Positions 1 through 11,965 of a DNA stretch of 64,000 nucleotides are shown in pieces. The notes below the pieces were generated by a model. That model did not search any database. It worked only from the letters and a program-made list of their open reading frames with translations, and had not been told where the DNA came from. The stretch lies in contig JAQFVV010006208.1 of NCBI GenBank assembly GCA_028023455.1, forward strand, positions 10,336,963 through 10,400,962, written 5' to 3'. The DNA comes from Epiperipatus broadwayi. Lineage: Eukaryota; Onychophora; Udeonychophora; Euonychophora; Peripatidae. The position numbers were made by a program, and so were the translations under genes. Every line of letters begins with the position of its first letter. The stretch's first letter is position 1.

Positions 1-435
1 TTCAAAGATTTGACATAGACTTCTATTAGTGACTCTCCTTGAATTGTAAATTGGCCTATCATTTTTGCCGTTATCTAAATGAATTGATAGCATCATTTAC
101 CATCTTCACCAAAAAATAAATTGAGGATTTCACCAGAATTAAATATTGACATAGTATGACTTCCATAATAAATTCAAAGCTCACCAATCTATTGCTAAAG
201 TATTCAAAGATTTGACATAGACTTCTATTAGTGACTCTCCTTGAATTGTAAATTGGCCTATCATTTTTGCCATCATCTAAATGAATTGATAGCATCATTT
301 ACCATCTTCACCAAAAAATAAATTGAGGATTTCACCAGAATTAAATATTGACATAGTATGACTTCCATAATAAATTCAAAGCTCACCAATCTATTGCTAG
401 AGTATTCAAAGATTTGACATAGACTTCTATTAGTT
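1..435. repeat. 202-bp tandem repeat, 2.15 copies, cut by window edge
   Basis: The block starting TTCAAAGATTTGACATAG at position 1 recurs at 203 and again at 405, giving a 202-bp period. The first two units differ at only a few positions. The third stops after about 31 bp. The array touches the window edge, so it may be much longer to the left. No coding potential was seen. Confidence 0.9.
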
Positions 436-571
436 ATGAGGCTATCACATAAACTTTAAGTCAATAAACAAAATAACTATAATTCAATTATTAAGCGATA
501 GCAAAAGTTTTCATTTTGACACACAAAAAAGTCATTCAATATGTATTGTTAATTCCAGTATTATTATTTTT

Positions 572-777
572 ACTAAGGCAATAAACCTAAAGCCTGTGTG
601 GTTAAAAATGTGAAGGTAGGGACATCTACAGGCCTTAACCACAAGCTTACACATTGGAAGAAAGCTTATGGTTAAGACCTGTAGAGGTCCCTACCTTCAC
701 ATTTTTAACCGCACAGGCTTTAGGTTTATTGCCTTAATAAATATTTACATAGTCAATGTGTGTTAAATAAATTTATA
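572..777 (-). mobile_element. Palindromic element with tail, 12-bp TSD
   Basis: Two arms of about 75 bp (574-648 and 660-736) form a near-perfect inverted repeat around GGTAGGGACATCTACAGG. A non-palindromic tail of about 35 bp follows on the right (to 777). The 12-mer ATTATTATTTTT flanks the whole unit at 560-571 and 778-789. Arm and tail both resemble the element at 16476-16704 in the opposite orientation, so the two are one family. Confidence 0.8.
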
Positions 778-1140
778 ATTATTATTTTTGCATATTGATT
801 TGTTGTTTAATACTACAAACGCTAGGTTAAGATATTTATTACTGCAGTTTCAAACTAATTTTAAACCGACAATGTTGATTTAATATAACACTACATTGCA
901 TGTGTAAACGTTGATTACCATATATTTTAAACACTTTAATACTAAGTATTTTAAGCATACATGTTAATTAAATGCATTGAAGATGTGTATGGTGGTTTAA
1001 ATGCTTTAACTTAAAGCATAGAAATAAATATTAGTATTATAAATACATCTCCCTTCTTTTTTTTAAAGTCCATGTCACACACACACACATATAAAAATAA
1101 AATGCAAGGTCAGATTAAATTACAAATTATTGAACTAAGC

Positions 1141-1408
1141 AAGCCAAATATAGTAATAACTAGACCACCCAGACCCAGATGACAGTATAGAGGCTGGTTG
1201 AATTCAAGGACTACATGCAACTAAACATTTCTTTTATTGATTTATTTCGCAGCACTATAACTAAATTTATTAAATATAAATTGAATATTTTACACTCCTC
1301 CTCCTTACTCCAGAAAATTGCTTAGGTTTGCATGTGGTCCTTGAATTTAATTAGCCTCCATATCTGTCATCTGGGTCTGGCTGATCTAGTTGTTACTACA
1401 TTTGGCTT
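1141..1408. repeat. Inverted duplication of Gypsy pol end
   Basis: The segment 1141-1222 is an inverted copy of 1329-1408, with about a dozen mismatches. Both contain CCAGACCCAGATGACAG or its complement. The 105-bp spacer holds the polypurine tract and the first bases of the 3' LTR of the Gypsy remnant. One arm is therefore a second, inverted piece of the end of pol. Confidence 0.75.
1293..1313 (-). other. Polypurine tract of Gypsy remnant 1
   Basis: On the minus strand this reads as a purine-rich run, GGAGTAAGGAGGAGGAG. It is followed by TGTAAAATATTC, the expected TG start of a 3' LTR. It lies downstream of the integrase tail, which is where plus-strand priming occurs in Ty3/Gypsy elements. 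Confidence 0.6.
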
Positions 1409-1429
1409 CGGAATTGATTAAAGTTTATG

Positions 1430-1760
1430 TTCTCTAATTTTGGGTTCACTCTCATTGCTTTCTGGTTTTTGACCCTTCTCAATCACTATTTTATGTGATA
1501 TCAGTTCTGCTATCTCTTGTATTTCCTGAGTTTCCTCTTTTGGTATGGCCACTGAAATTTGCAAGTCTTCCTTGAATCAATGGTGGAAATGATTTACATG
1601 TCTCCTGTATATCATTCCATTCTGTATTTGGATAATTACTATTTTTTATAATAATTTTGTGATTACTTCTTGAATCCATTTCTTTCTGATCACATCTCAA
1701 ACCCAAACTTGGTCACCTATTACATATGTCTTTTCACTTTTTCATCAGTTACATGTGTAT
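1430..1760 (-). pseudogene. Gypsy integrase C-terminal remnant
   Basis: Minus-strand translation gives TYVIGDQVWV, a stop, then DVIRKKWIQEVITK and, further on, YRRHVNHF. This is the typical C-terminal tail of a K02A2.6-like Ty3/Gypsy integrase, where a GD.VWVRD segment precedes a ..W..G.I..  block and an RRHVDQ-like ending. Stops interrupt it, and the reverse transcriptase and integrase core are missing upstream: protease-like sequence sits only about 350 bp away. It is a relic of a heavily deleted element. Confidence 0.65.
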
Positions 1761-2049
1761 TTTCATTTTTCTGGCCACTTATGTGTATTTTAAAAATAAA
1801 TTCTTCCTCTTGTATGGATTTTACTCTTAATTTATACATTTTTAATTCTATTTTTAAAACTCTATTCTCTTATTGAAGCAAGTCAATTCTTTTCTGAAGT
1901 TATTCACTTGTTGCTGGTGAAGACATGGCCAACCATCCACAGAGCTACTGTCACTTTCATTGGCACTATCCACCATTTCTACATTTTGAGTGAATGGGAT
2001 TTAGGTAAGGTTTATATATGACTGGTTTGCATTTTCCAGCAACCCTATA

Positions 2050-2310
2050 TTAAGTGGGCTCATTGTAATTAATCCCAATTCCTCATTAAACAAATCAAGG
2101 TATTTGTACATCATTTCCTGTTGAGGGATTTTTTTTTAATAATAATTATTTGGATTCCTAATTCATGGGACCATTCCCTCCTGATGATAGGGCTAATCTT
2201 CCCTTTTATTATATATAGAGGTAAATTCATTTTTTTACCACAGTAGTTGATGGGTGCTGTCACACAGACTAATAATCGTGGCACATTTCCATTTATATCA
2301 TGCACTCTAA
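2050..2310 (-). pseudogene. Gypsy aspartic protease-region remnant
   Basis: The minus strand encodes INGNVPRLLVCVTAPINY, followed by KMNLPLYIIKGKISPIIRREW. The second segment resembles the C-terminal part of a Gypsy-type protease, which normally ends L.V.....P.LLGR.WL. The catalytic D(T/S)G triad was not seen, so this is only the tail of the domain. It lies between the zinc-knuckle fragment and the integrase remnant on the same strand, in the normal gag-pol order. Identification rests on context as much as on sequence. Confidence 0.45.
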
Positions 2311-2430
2311 TGTTCAGTTTCTCTAATTTACTTTCTGCATTATGATAGTGACATCCAGTCTGTTAGTGACATCAGGAAATACCTGATCCCTATCAATCTC
2401 CATCAACAGTTTTTTTCATAAAGTATTAAC

Positions 2431-3255
2431 CTAATCATAAACTGATTTAATCCCTGTATGTCTGTGTGTTTTAACCCTATGGTTATCTCCCCTATTTGCT
2501 TGCATTGGTAATTTACTTTTGCCTTTACTATTATCTTCCTGATTACACCTACATGCTAAATACCCCTTTTTACTGCATTTAAAACACATTTCTTTGAGCC
2601 ACCTGCATTCTTTTGCCATGTAACCTCTCTTTTCACAACAGCGTGTTACTTTAGTATTCTTACTGCGATCAGTTTTCCGTGGTATGGTACTCTCCTTTTC
2701 TGTCTTAAACGCTCCCACTTAGTATTTTCTTCAGTTTTAGCTCTAAAAACCTGAGCCTGTTCCAAAATTAGTTCATACCCTATGTCTTTCTTAATGGCCA
2801 CCTGGCTCTGTTAGTAATTGTTGTCTGACCTATCATCGGACATCTGCCGTAATAATTGATCCATGAGTGTTTCCTTAACAGAATCTACATTTTCACAATC
2901 TTTTTCTAATACTGTCTATGCTGAATTGTACTCTTTAATTCCCCCCCCCCCATTAAACTGCTTCTTATTCCATGAGGTTAAGTGAACTATGTGCCAGAAT
3001 GGATGAAGACTAAAATGATCACGTAATCTCTTTATTAATTCCTTGTACTTTACATTCTCTGTAATAAGAATCTCAAATAATCTATTTGTGACCTCTATTG
3101 CTACATTACCAGCAAAAAAAATGCTGCTATTTTACATTTATTATCTTTGATACTGTTTAATGTAAATAAATTCTCTATCTGCATAATATATAATGGTCAT
3201 TTTGACATGTTACTAACCTTGAATTCCGCTATCCTATTTTGATCAATTGAACTCA
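2431..3255 (-). pseudogene. Gypsy Gag remnant with two zinc knuckles
   Basis: Reading right to left, a Gag start is plausible near 3255 (MSSIDQNRIAEFKVSN). Next come a segment typical of Gypsy capsid (IENLFTLNSIKDNKCKIAAF, then KYKELIKRLRDHFSLHP) and, at 2550-2640, two CCHC-like knuckles (CCEKRGYMAKEC and CFKCSKKGYLACRC). These knuckles bind nucleic acid in intact Gag. At least one in-frame stop follows the first 20 residues and further breaks occur near 2750-2940, where a poly-C run lies. The copy is dead. Confidence 0.75.
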
Positions 3256-3388
3256 TTTTGACTGACTACTGATAATTTTCCCAGTTACTAACTTGTCTGT
3301 CAATTAAAGTCTGACTGCCACTAACTTACTAATGACTTTAAAACTATTTTACCCTAAGTACAAAATGACTGTGCTATTAATTTGCTGT

Positions 3389-3405
3389 GCCCCTGACCGC
3401 GACCA
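3389..3405 (-). other. Candidate primer binding site of Gypsy remnant 1
   Basis: The minus strand reads TGGTCGCGGTCAGGGGC, just upstream of the Gag start. It begins with TGG, the complement of a tRNA CCA end. Sequence to the right of 3406 would then be the 5' LTR. The matching primer tRNA was not identified. Confidence 0.5.
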
Positions 3406-5629
3406 GCAATTATCAATATACAATTGATGTTGACAGACAATAACATATTTATTAGTTAGAGGCATAATTGTTTTGGGATTTAGGGGAAAAGTAGAGTTAT
3501 AAAGCCACCAGTTGGTTAGTTGGTTTTCCAGTATTATACAAAACTACTGTGAAGATGTAATAAAAAATTAGGAGTTGCTACTAGTTCACTATGCTGGAGT
3601 TTAGATTTACCTAGAAGGAAGACCCAACTTCTCAGTGTTCTCCATAGTGGACATAGTATTAGATGGCTGGTCTGAAGTCTAAATGAAGCTGACTAAATAC
3701 CAACAGCTACCTGATTATACCCCCCCCCAATGATGACACCCAGAGAGTCTATCAACTGGCTGAAGAATTGGTATATGTATGCTGTTTTGTCTATATGCAA
3801 AGAACCACAGAAACTTATTCTATTTATATAAAGTGCAGCTGGTGAGTTATGTTAAATAATTCCTTTAGAATGACATTTTAAAAGAGACATATATGAGTAT
3901 AAAATTTTAAATAATTTTAGTGAAAATGACATTTAAAATTTATATATTTTAAAAGAAAAACAAGTAAAAGTTTTGCTTGAATGAAATGATTGATTCATAG
4001 TGATTTTATTTTTAAAAAAGGAAAAGAAAAAATCCCTTTTGATTAGAAAAAAAAACTTTTACTGAACATAAAGGAGAAGCTAATTAATAATTTAATTCAT
4101 ATCATCTATATTTTATATATATATATACATGTTATACATGTGCAGTTATATGAAAATATATTTTTAATAATTTTATTTTGATAAATTAATATATCATGGT
4201 ATAAACATCAATGCATGCATACATATCTATGCATGCACCCATAAATGTTAAATCTATCATTAATTATGTATTATAAGAAAGAAAATGAATTTCATCTATA
4301 TGTTAATTATTATACCATACATTGTATGATGATATATATATGTTTTATGTAAACCTAGTATGAGGTATCTGTATTATTAACATATAACTTAAATTTTATT
4401 ATTTTATATGATGATTGAAATATAATCATCAATTGTACTGCGTGTCTGTGGGCATATACCGATGCATATTAGATAGACATGTATATGTAAATTTATATCA
4501 TTTATTTTATTTTTATATGATGATCCAAATATGTCCATAAATTATACCGCATATCTGGGTGTGAATATATCGGTGTTTTATATTGGAACATATAGGTAAA
4601 TCAATGTAATAACTTGAATTTTGTTTTTATGTTAATCAAAATCAGAAGGCTTAATTCATATGTATATAGCTGCATTCTACAGACCTTAATGTAATTTTTT
4701 TTATTGTTATTAATAAACTTATATTCAATTATTTTATGTGTAGTTCTTTAAAATTTAAATTAATGTTTCATAATCAAATGTGAATTATGATTTTAAAAAA
4801 AGTTTTGATACAGGTATTCAAAAATATTGTACTTATAAAATACATCCGGTCAGACATCTTGGATAAGTTTAGTAATTCATTTTACAAGGCAGTATTATCA
4901 TTAATTTAATATCACTTGTATAACACTATATGTAACCATAACAACAATAATAGTAATAATTAATATTTGTTATATTGATAAACCAATAATTTTTTTAGAA
5001 AATCTTACAACTGTTAATTTGAACACATTAAATACTATTACAATATATATATATATGTTTTAAGCAAGAATTATGTATATTTTATCAAAGTGCTGTGAGA
5101 GTACCTTAAAATAGCACCCACACAAATCTTAGCCACCTGAAATATTGGATTGTCTTGTAATTAGGATATTAATATAAAGTAAATAATAAGTTTTGCTAGA
5201 ACACTCTTAAAAAAAATATAAACGTATAAATAGTTATGACCATGTACTAATGCTGTGGTAAATAGTGGGAATGGTAGGTCATTTACCATGAAATTACACA
5301 TATATATTAGTAATAAAATTAATTCTAGTATTTAATTTAAAAAATATATAAACATTGGGAAAATTTACATAAACTTATATATATATTAACAATTATATTG
5401 TGTTAAGGATCTTGTGGGTCTACAATGAATGTAAACAATGACTTGAATGATGAAAAACAGTCATAGCAATGAGAAAAGGGTCAAGTATTGTATTAAGCAA
5501 CCGAATATAAGAAGGGGGTAATATTATTATTATTTTAAAATGAATCAATAATTGCAATATTTATATATCACAGCACTATGCATGCTCTGTGAATAAACAA
5601 TGGAAATGACCCTGGGTATAAAAAGAAAA
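3406..5629. other. AT-rich non-coding DNA; possible LTR remnant at its start
   Basis: The first few hundred bases may be the 5' LTR of the adjacent Gypsy remnant, but no matching 3' LTR was found to prove it. A poly-C run lies at 3721. At 4402-4620 an imperfect duplication of about 109 bp is visible (TTTTATATGATGAT at 4402 and 4511). Nothing else was recognised. Confidence 0.4.
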
Positions 5630-5641
5630 ACAATTACGACT

Positions 5642-5745
5642 TTTTTTTTCTCATGTGTCATAGCATCAGCCGGGAAGTGAACCCGCTAACCCAGGACAAC
5701 TGCTTGTAAAGCAGCTGTCGCTGATCTCTTGACCACCAATTCTGG
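5642..5745 (-). mobile_element. tRNA-derived SINE, copy 1
   Basis: On the minus strand this 104-bp unit starts with a tRNA-like head (GGTGGTCAAGAGATCAG as A-box region, an anticodon-type stem with loop TTTACAA, then GGGTTCACTTCCCGG as B-box/T-arm). It ends ATGACACATGAGA plus an A-run. Near-identical 12-mers, ACAATTACGACT and ACAATTATGACT, flank it at 5630-5641 and 5746-5757 as a TSD. Three related copies lie elsewhere in the window. It is transcribed by RNA polymerase III if active and moves by borrowed LINE machinery. Confidence 0.8.
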
Positions 5746-5757
5746 ACAATTATGACT

Positions 5758-8535
5758 CTTTCTTTTTTAAAAATATGCATTTGACATGGAAAGTCAACTT
5801 TGTTGAAGCAGTTATTTTTCAAACATTTTTTTTTTCAAAATGGATGTTATTTGAATGAGCATTTCCAACAAATGTTAATTTTTTATTATTTTCCATTTGA
5901 AAAATTAAGGAAGCAAACAGAAGATTTTCATACAAGATAAATGATTCAGATAAGTTTCCAATAACTTATAATTTTAAAAAAAAGTATTGATTTTTGTTAA
6001 AAGCTAAAAAAAGAAATTAGAACAGTTTATTCAGTTAAAATTTTAATGACAGAAATATGTTATTTAGCCAATATTGCAAATACTAAACAACTGTATTCTA
6101 TATACATATTATTAAATGTGAACCATATATATAAACCTGTATATATATATATATTGCAAAATATGAATATTTTGGCTAGAATGATTGTTGTCAGGTGGAG
6201 CATTTCCCCACTATGGCCATGTGAAATTAATAGCTATTCGTCCACATTGAAGTGCCTGATAAGCTGGGTCCATGCATGATGGAAATCTACGTGAGGAATA
6301 AAACAAAACCACCCATTGCCAATATAAATATGTTCAGAATGTGCTATTCAGAATCCATAAGGAGTCATCAACATTTATAATGAGAAAAATGCATAAATTG
6401 TAAGAACAATTATGTAAGAAGGACTCTGATGAAAAATTGTGCCTGATCATCTCATGGATTCATGAAATGTTGTAAATATTATGATTTTTTTTTTGTATAG
6501 ATATGTCTTATTTATTTATTTTTTATTACCTCAGTCTTATAGCTTGGAAGTACAAATGGTCAAATTCAACAATTTGGAATAGTCCAACATAAAAAAATGT
6601 GAGGATAGCAGGGAAGGGAGGTTGAAAAGTCTTTTTTTTTCTTTTAATAAAATTTTAGACAACTTTCTTCCAAAATGCTTGATTTTTCGTTCGTGGCTAT
6701 GAAATTGAGTGCTTAAACAGAGTACTTAAACTGTAAGAGTCTTTCTCTTTTAAATTAACTAAAATAACCAATACCACACCATGACATGACCATTTATATT
6801 ATTTGTTATATATTTTACTAATAGTATTCCTTAGATATTTTCAATGTATAAATGACTAATCCCTTGAATTAATATACTTTGCTATTTACTTTGCTATCAT
6901 ATTACTTATTGTATTTCTTTCATGATATATATATATATGCAAGGTGATTATTTTAGATCAACCAACTTTCACACCTAGAACTGCATACTGTATCTGGAGT
7001 TGCACTTAAATTTCTAATTAAGTTAGTTAGCAATCTCATTTTAGTTTAATAAAGTTTTCATTACTTTTAGATATATAAATGTCTAAATTATGTGTATCTG
7101 TCATGGAAAATAGGAGCTAAGTAATTTTAAATTGCTTAAGTAACAATATGATAGATACTCATCGTAGACATAGAAGTTGAAAGTTTAGAAGAATATATCC
7201 AAATAATTCCCTTTTCACTTGTAAATATTTTTGTTGAATTTTTTTTTACATTGAATGACAATTTGTTCTATGTTTTTATATACTTTGTTTTTGTAAATAA
7301 ATGTTATGAAGTTTTGTTTAATTGACAAGGTCTCTCTAGTTTGTTGATCCAACATTTACATTCAATCCTAAAAACAATATTCTACACATACACACATTAT
7401 TGTTTTATGAGCATGAGAGATAAGTGTTAAATCAAGATTATTCCTTATTAATAAATAGGGTGAGCTAATACATCCCTGTCAAGAGAGTCAAACATGAATT
7501 CTAACTGAGTATGAGATCTGAGGCAACGGTTCTGAAAGAGAGTGGTGAGATGTAGATGAACTGACTCAAATTGCATCTGGGTTTAATAGATGAACCTTGA
7601 GCTAGTCTATTGAGTGCAGATGTAATCATGGGTTATGTACTTCATTGCATTGGCTCCAGCATCCTACCTGAAGAGCTTAGGTCCGATGGTAGTTAGATGC
7701 GATCTTGCTCTCTTTTCTCTTGACACGTCATCAACCGGACTATTACAGTACATATAGTTCTGCAGTGTATTTTTAAATATAATTTTTACAATCATGTAGC
7801 AGCTGTAATTTGTATATTTCTGCCAATGAGATGCACTACTGTTGGATAAGAGAATGTTCTTTACATATGATGATTAACTAATAATATTCAACGATCAATG
7901 CCTGACTAAGGCTATCTTCTCCTACCTTCTAAGATAGGTTGGTATATTAAAGAGTAATTTTTTTTTGTTCCAAGAAATCTTCTGTTATCTTTCCTTATTC
8001 TGTTTACAACTTTTTTGTTTACCTTATAATTTCAGATCAACAGATTGTTATAGGGTAGATATGTTTGGGCTTTATGTCATAATCTAGTTTCTGATGCAAT
8101 TGGCCTAATAGGATATCACCCTTGCATTTATACTAGTAATTTTGACTTATTTTCATTATGAAAATCGTTTCAATTACACCTTCAAATGTTTAATACCGAT
8201 TTATTTTCTCAGGTGTTATGGCTGGGGAAAGATTACATGGAAGTGTTACAATTAGGCAAGGTATTAAAATCTTCTATAAAATAGGTTTCTGCAAAAATTG
8301 AAAGAGAGTGTCGCAAGATATTCTAAAAAAAACTAACCAAAATCAGAATGTGATATATGTGGATATATTCGTAGTTCACAGATTGGTTTATACACCCATT
8401 GCAAATCTCTTTGTTTTTTTGAGGTATGATGGACAATTATAAATTATGTTAGTGATGATAATTACTATATGTATGTAACTTTGTTTTGCTATCATGATTA
8501 TTTATGAAATAAAATAATATTTATTGTTATTTTAG
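5758..8535. other. AT-rich non-coding DNA, probably intron
   Basis: No protein homology, RNA gene or clear repeat was recognised. The stretch precedes an exon of the SLC22-like gene and is probably an intron. A GT-AG bounded 48-bp open segment at 8213-8260 is discussed among the rejected items. Confidence 0.35.
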
Positions 8536-8766
8536 TGGAATCTTGTTTGTGAAAATGATTACTTAGCAGATGCCTCGACATGTCTCTTTATGTGTGGAGC
8601 ATTATTAGGTGACTTCTTAATTACTTTCATTTCTGACAAATTTGGACGAAAGTGCTGTTTGGTGGGCAATACTATATTCCTTTGTATCGTTGGTGGAGCT
8701 GTGGCAATTTCTAATTCATTTACAGCATTTATTGTTCTACGATTCTTCAGTGGAATTTTTTTACAG
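8536..8766 (+). CDS. SLC22-like transporter, internal exon
   Basis: This is a 231-bp exon, exactly 77 codons in phase 0, with acceptor TTTTAG before it and donor GTAAAA after CAG. It encodes WNLVCENDYLADAS, then CGALLGDFLITFISDKFGRK, then two further hydrophobic segments ending LRFFSGIFLQ. The W.LVC motif at the end of the large extracellular loop, and the G....SD.FGRK signature between transmembrane helices 2 and 3, are hallmarks of the SLC22 organic ion transporter branch of the major facilitator superfamily. Members carry organic cations, anions or carnitine across the plasma membrane; the substrate here cannot be told. The reading continues without a gap into the exon at 39331. Upstream exons were not recognised in the window. 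Confidence 0.85.
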
Positions 8767-8914
8767 GTAAAATATTATTCAGGTAAATTAAATCTTGTGT
8801 TAAAAACGTAATAAGATTATCATTAAAGTAAATCTAAATTATATGTTAAAACACAATAAAAAATAATTTAAAATTTTGTTAATATAATTTATTTATCTTA
8901 TAATAATTACAGTT

Positions 8915-9022
8915 TGTCAAGCATTGGTGGTCGAGAGGTCAGCCACAGCTGCTTTACATGCAGTTGTCCCGGCATAGCGGGTTCGCTTCCCGGCTGATGC
9001 TTTGATACATGAGAAAAAATAA
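8915..9022 (+). mobile_element. tRNA-derived SINE, copy 2
   Basis: This copy is in + orientation: TTGGTGGTCGAGAGGTCAGC (A-box region), stem GCTGC/GCAGT around the loop TTTACAT, then GCGGGTTCGCTTCCCGGC (T arm with B box). AGCATTG and TGATGCT can pair as a 7-bp acceptor stem with two wobble pairs. The anticodon position reads TAC. The tail is TACATGAGAAAAAATAAA. A short TTACAGT repeat lies on both sides. It sits 150 bp downstream of the exon, inside the intron. Confidence 0.8.
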
Positions 9023-9976
9023 ACAGTTACAGTCACCTTTTTACTGTAAACTTGACATTTTCAACTGTTTTACTTTTTAAAATGTGTTTTATTGTATACT
9101 TAAGTCCATAGGATCAATTGCGATTCCTATCTTAGTTCTACCCACAAAGAGATGCGTTTTTAAGGAACTTGTTTAATAATCTTTCTGCAGAATTACCATT
9201 AAAATGCTTCTCTTCACAATCTTTTATTTATGAAACAGTTCTATAAATTTTATTATAATTAGAGGGAATTTGAACCCAGATTTTCAGTCATCCATCCCAT
9301 CGTAAATAACCAATACACATTACCACATACAGGTGAAAAAGATATATGTATATTGGTTGTATAAGATGATGTGAACAACTGAAGGGATCTTGAAAAATTG
9401 AGTTCAAATCCTCTCTAATTACATCCCGCTTAAGTATATATACTACATTTGCATTTGGTATAGTGATGGTCTTGAGAGTTAAAATTCCTGGATCAAGGCT
9501 TTTCTGGTGCTCGAATGTCACATGATTTCTTGCACAATTAACCATTCAATTATTATTTTTTATTTATGGAATTGAGTCACACATTGATATCCACAGTTCA
9601 TTAGTGATAACGTTAATGACTTCTCAGTCTGTCCAGTTATGAAACCATTTATTTAGCCGAGTTTCTGTTGAATTGGTTTTCATCATTATTATAGCACAAT
9701 AGCTTCATTTCAATTTCTGTGATTGAGATGTGATTCCCACCCTACACTCCTGCATTGATATAATTCCAAACTTTTCATCAGAATTCTACTCTATTGCTAA
9801 ACTGCCTTCTCATTTCTTCACCAGTACACAATCGCCATCAATATCATCATTAACACAGGTTGCTATTATTATTAAATTATCATCATGTTAATTATGTCAT
9901 CATCATTTCTCATTATCATCACTACCATTCTGTAAGTAATAAGATTCAAATACTCTCTCCAATTGTTATTAGTTGC
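9023..9976. other. Intronic DNA without recognised features
   Basis: The sequence has somewhat mixed composition, with a CAT/ATC-rich run near 9830-9930. No gene, RNA or repeat was recognised. Confidence 0.4.
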
Positions 9977-9989
9977 ATTTTCATATTAT

Positions 9990-10888
9990 AGTAAAGAGAA
10001 AGGCTTTAACCATTTCTACAGGTGCTTTAAACATTTATAATAGCCAAACGATGTAGTTTTTTTGACTATAGAGGGAACTCCCCTCAACACAGACTTTATA
10101 AAGATAAGAATGGTAACTTATCTTTAACCTAAATTCCCATTTATATAGGTCAATATGAAGCATCTTGACTTGAGAGCATGAAGATGTTACTCACTTCACA
10201 TTTAAATCCACTATTTCCTTTTCAATAAATTAACATGCGAAATCTTGTGATTTACAATGATTTAATGTTACAATCTTTTTAATGGAAGTATAGAAATAAA
10301 CTAATGTAAATTATTTATCAAGTGCACAGGCAATATGTAATTATAAAGAGAAAAGCTTTAACCTTTTCCACAAGTGCTTTAAATATTTATAATAGCCAAA
10401 CGATGTAGTTTTTTGACTATAGAGGGAGCTCTCAAACCCTTGACATTGTTTGGCTATTATAAACATTTAAAACACCTGTAGAAAAGGTTAAAGCCTTTCT
10501 CTATATAATTACTTACTACCCGTGTACTCAATAAATAATTAAAACATTACATTAGTTTCTATATTTTCATTAAAAAGATCATAACATTAACTTGTAAACT
10601 GTGTTAATTTGTCAAAAAGAAAATAGTGGATTTAAATGTGAAGTAACATCTTCCCACTCTTAAATCAAGATAATTCAGATTGGCCTATATAAATGTCAAT
10701 TTAGCTTAAAGATAAGATGCTGTTCTTATCTTTATGAAGTCCCTATCGGGTATCAAGGTTTGACAGTTCTCTCTATAACCAAAAAACAACATTGTTCTAT
10801 CATAAATGTTTAAAGCACCTGTGGAAAAGGTTAACACCTTTCTCTTTATAATTACATACTGCCTTTGTGCTCAATAAATAATTAGAAA
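9990..10888 (+). mobile_element. Large foldback element with tail, 13-bp TSD
   Basis: Arms of about 420 bp (9992-10425 and 10441-10849) are inverted copies. Each arm itself holds two copies of a submotif containing AGGCTTTAACC and TTATAATAGCCAAAC, so the structure is a palindrome of partly duplicated blocks. A 39-bp non-palindromic tail follows (10850-10888). The 13-mer ATTTTCATATTAT lies outside at 9977-9989 and 10889-10901. Part of the arm (CCTAAATT..., TATATAGG, AAGCATCTTG) recurs at 38360 and 38730. Confidence 0.8.
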
Positions 10889-10901
10889 ATTTTCATATTA
10901 T

Positions 10902-11834
10902 GCATAATCACTTTAGTAGAGATCATCCTCCATTAATATAAAGGACACTTCTCTTTGCTGTAGTCCACAACAGAAAGAATTTGGTGAATATTTTTAGCTA
11001 TCATGACATGATCTTATGTTTTAATAACAGTAATCTCTTTATTTTGGTTGTAAAGCATCTATGAAATTTTAAGCATTGAGTAGATACCATACACATTGCG
11101 ATAGCAAGTCATTTAGACTAAATTCCATATGCTGGTCTTATATGCTCATTTGCTTATTTGTTTGAAGGCTTGTACATTATTACTTTGGAAATTTCTTTCC
11201 GTAGTTATTTCTAATATTGCAATTTGTAATTCACTTTATTTATTTATTGAAATGTATTATTAAAGAGCAAATCTGGGATGTGATGTGATGTATTATGGCT
11301 TCTCCTTAAACGAAGTCAAGAATATCTCAGCAATTATGCCCAGATAAACTTTAGTGCTGCCATCTATTATAAGTCTGATTAATCAATAGACATTAGATGA
11401 TAGTGTTTATTAAATCTAAATTCAATGCTACCCTATCCATCCAGGCTTACAATAGATAGCATTTCTGAAATAGAATAAGCAGCTTTCCTCATAAAATCAT
11501 TGTGTAAACTGTAGTCATATAATATTTTTTTGATTTTAAACTATAGTATTCACATTTTGCATTTGTATGAAGTTCATTAAATAGTTTAAAGTTTTGTTAT
11601 ATAACCATGCTAATAAATAGGGTGCGTTTTTATTAATCTAATTATATATGATCATTAAGGTAATTTTATTTCATCATCGATACCTTGCATTCATAAGCAA
11701 ACAGCATAAACTTACTGCCACTAGAGTGCCATTGTAGTTGTCTGTGCTTTAACATTATGTGAAAACTTTGTATTACCTAGTATATTTGCTTCAAAGAATC
11801 ATTCTAATATATTTCCAATATATATATATAGTCT
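10902..11834. other. Intronic DNA without recognised features
   Basis: No gene, RNA or repeat shared with the rest of the window was recognised here. Confidence 0.35.
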
Positions 11835-11965
11835 TCCTACCCTTTACTGACATGAGCCAACTAGCCTGAAACCATGGTTTAAATGTTGGAGACAATGAAA
11901 GAGATATTGAATTCTATCTCTCTCAGCGTTTATGTAAACAAAGCTTGATAGTGGGCTATTGGTAA
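11835..11965. repeat. Repeat fragment related to palindrome at 15.5 kb
   Basis: The segment CAGCGTTTATGTAAACAAAG, preceded by a run of TCTCTC, resembles the arm of the 15531-15784 palindrome (CGTTTATGTAAACAAATG next to TAGAGATAGTGAAATA). It is bordered by an (AT)n tract on the left. It looks like a single-arm relative, without the second arm. Confidence 0.4.

Noticed and set aside
5660-5740. Functional tRNA gene
   Set aside because: The tRNA-like segments have imperfect arms, a long variable region, A-tails and target duplications, and occur in several decayed copies. They are SINEs.
8213-8260. 48-bp open segment with TTTCTCAG before it and a GTATTA after it
   Set aside because: It is in phase but very short and matches no known part of SLC22 transporters. 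Such bounded segments are expected by chance in AT-rich DNA.
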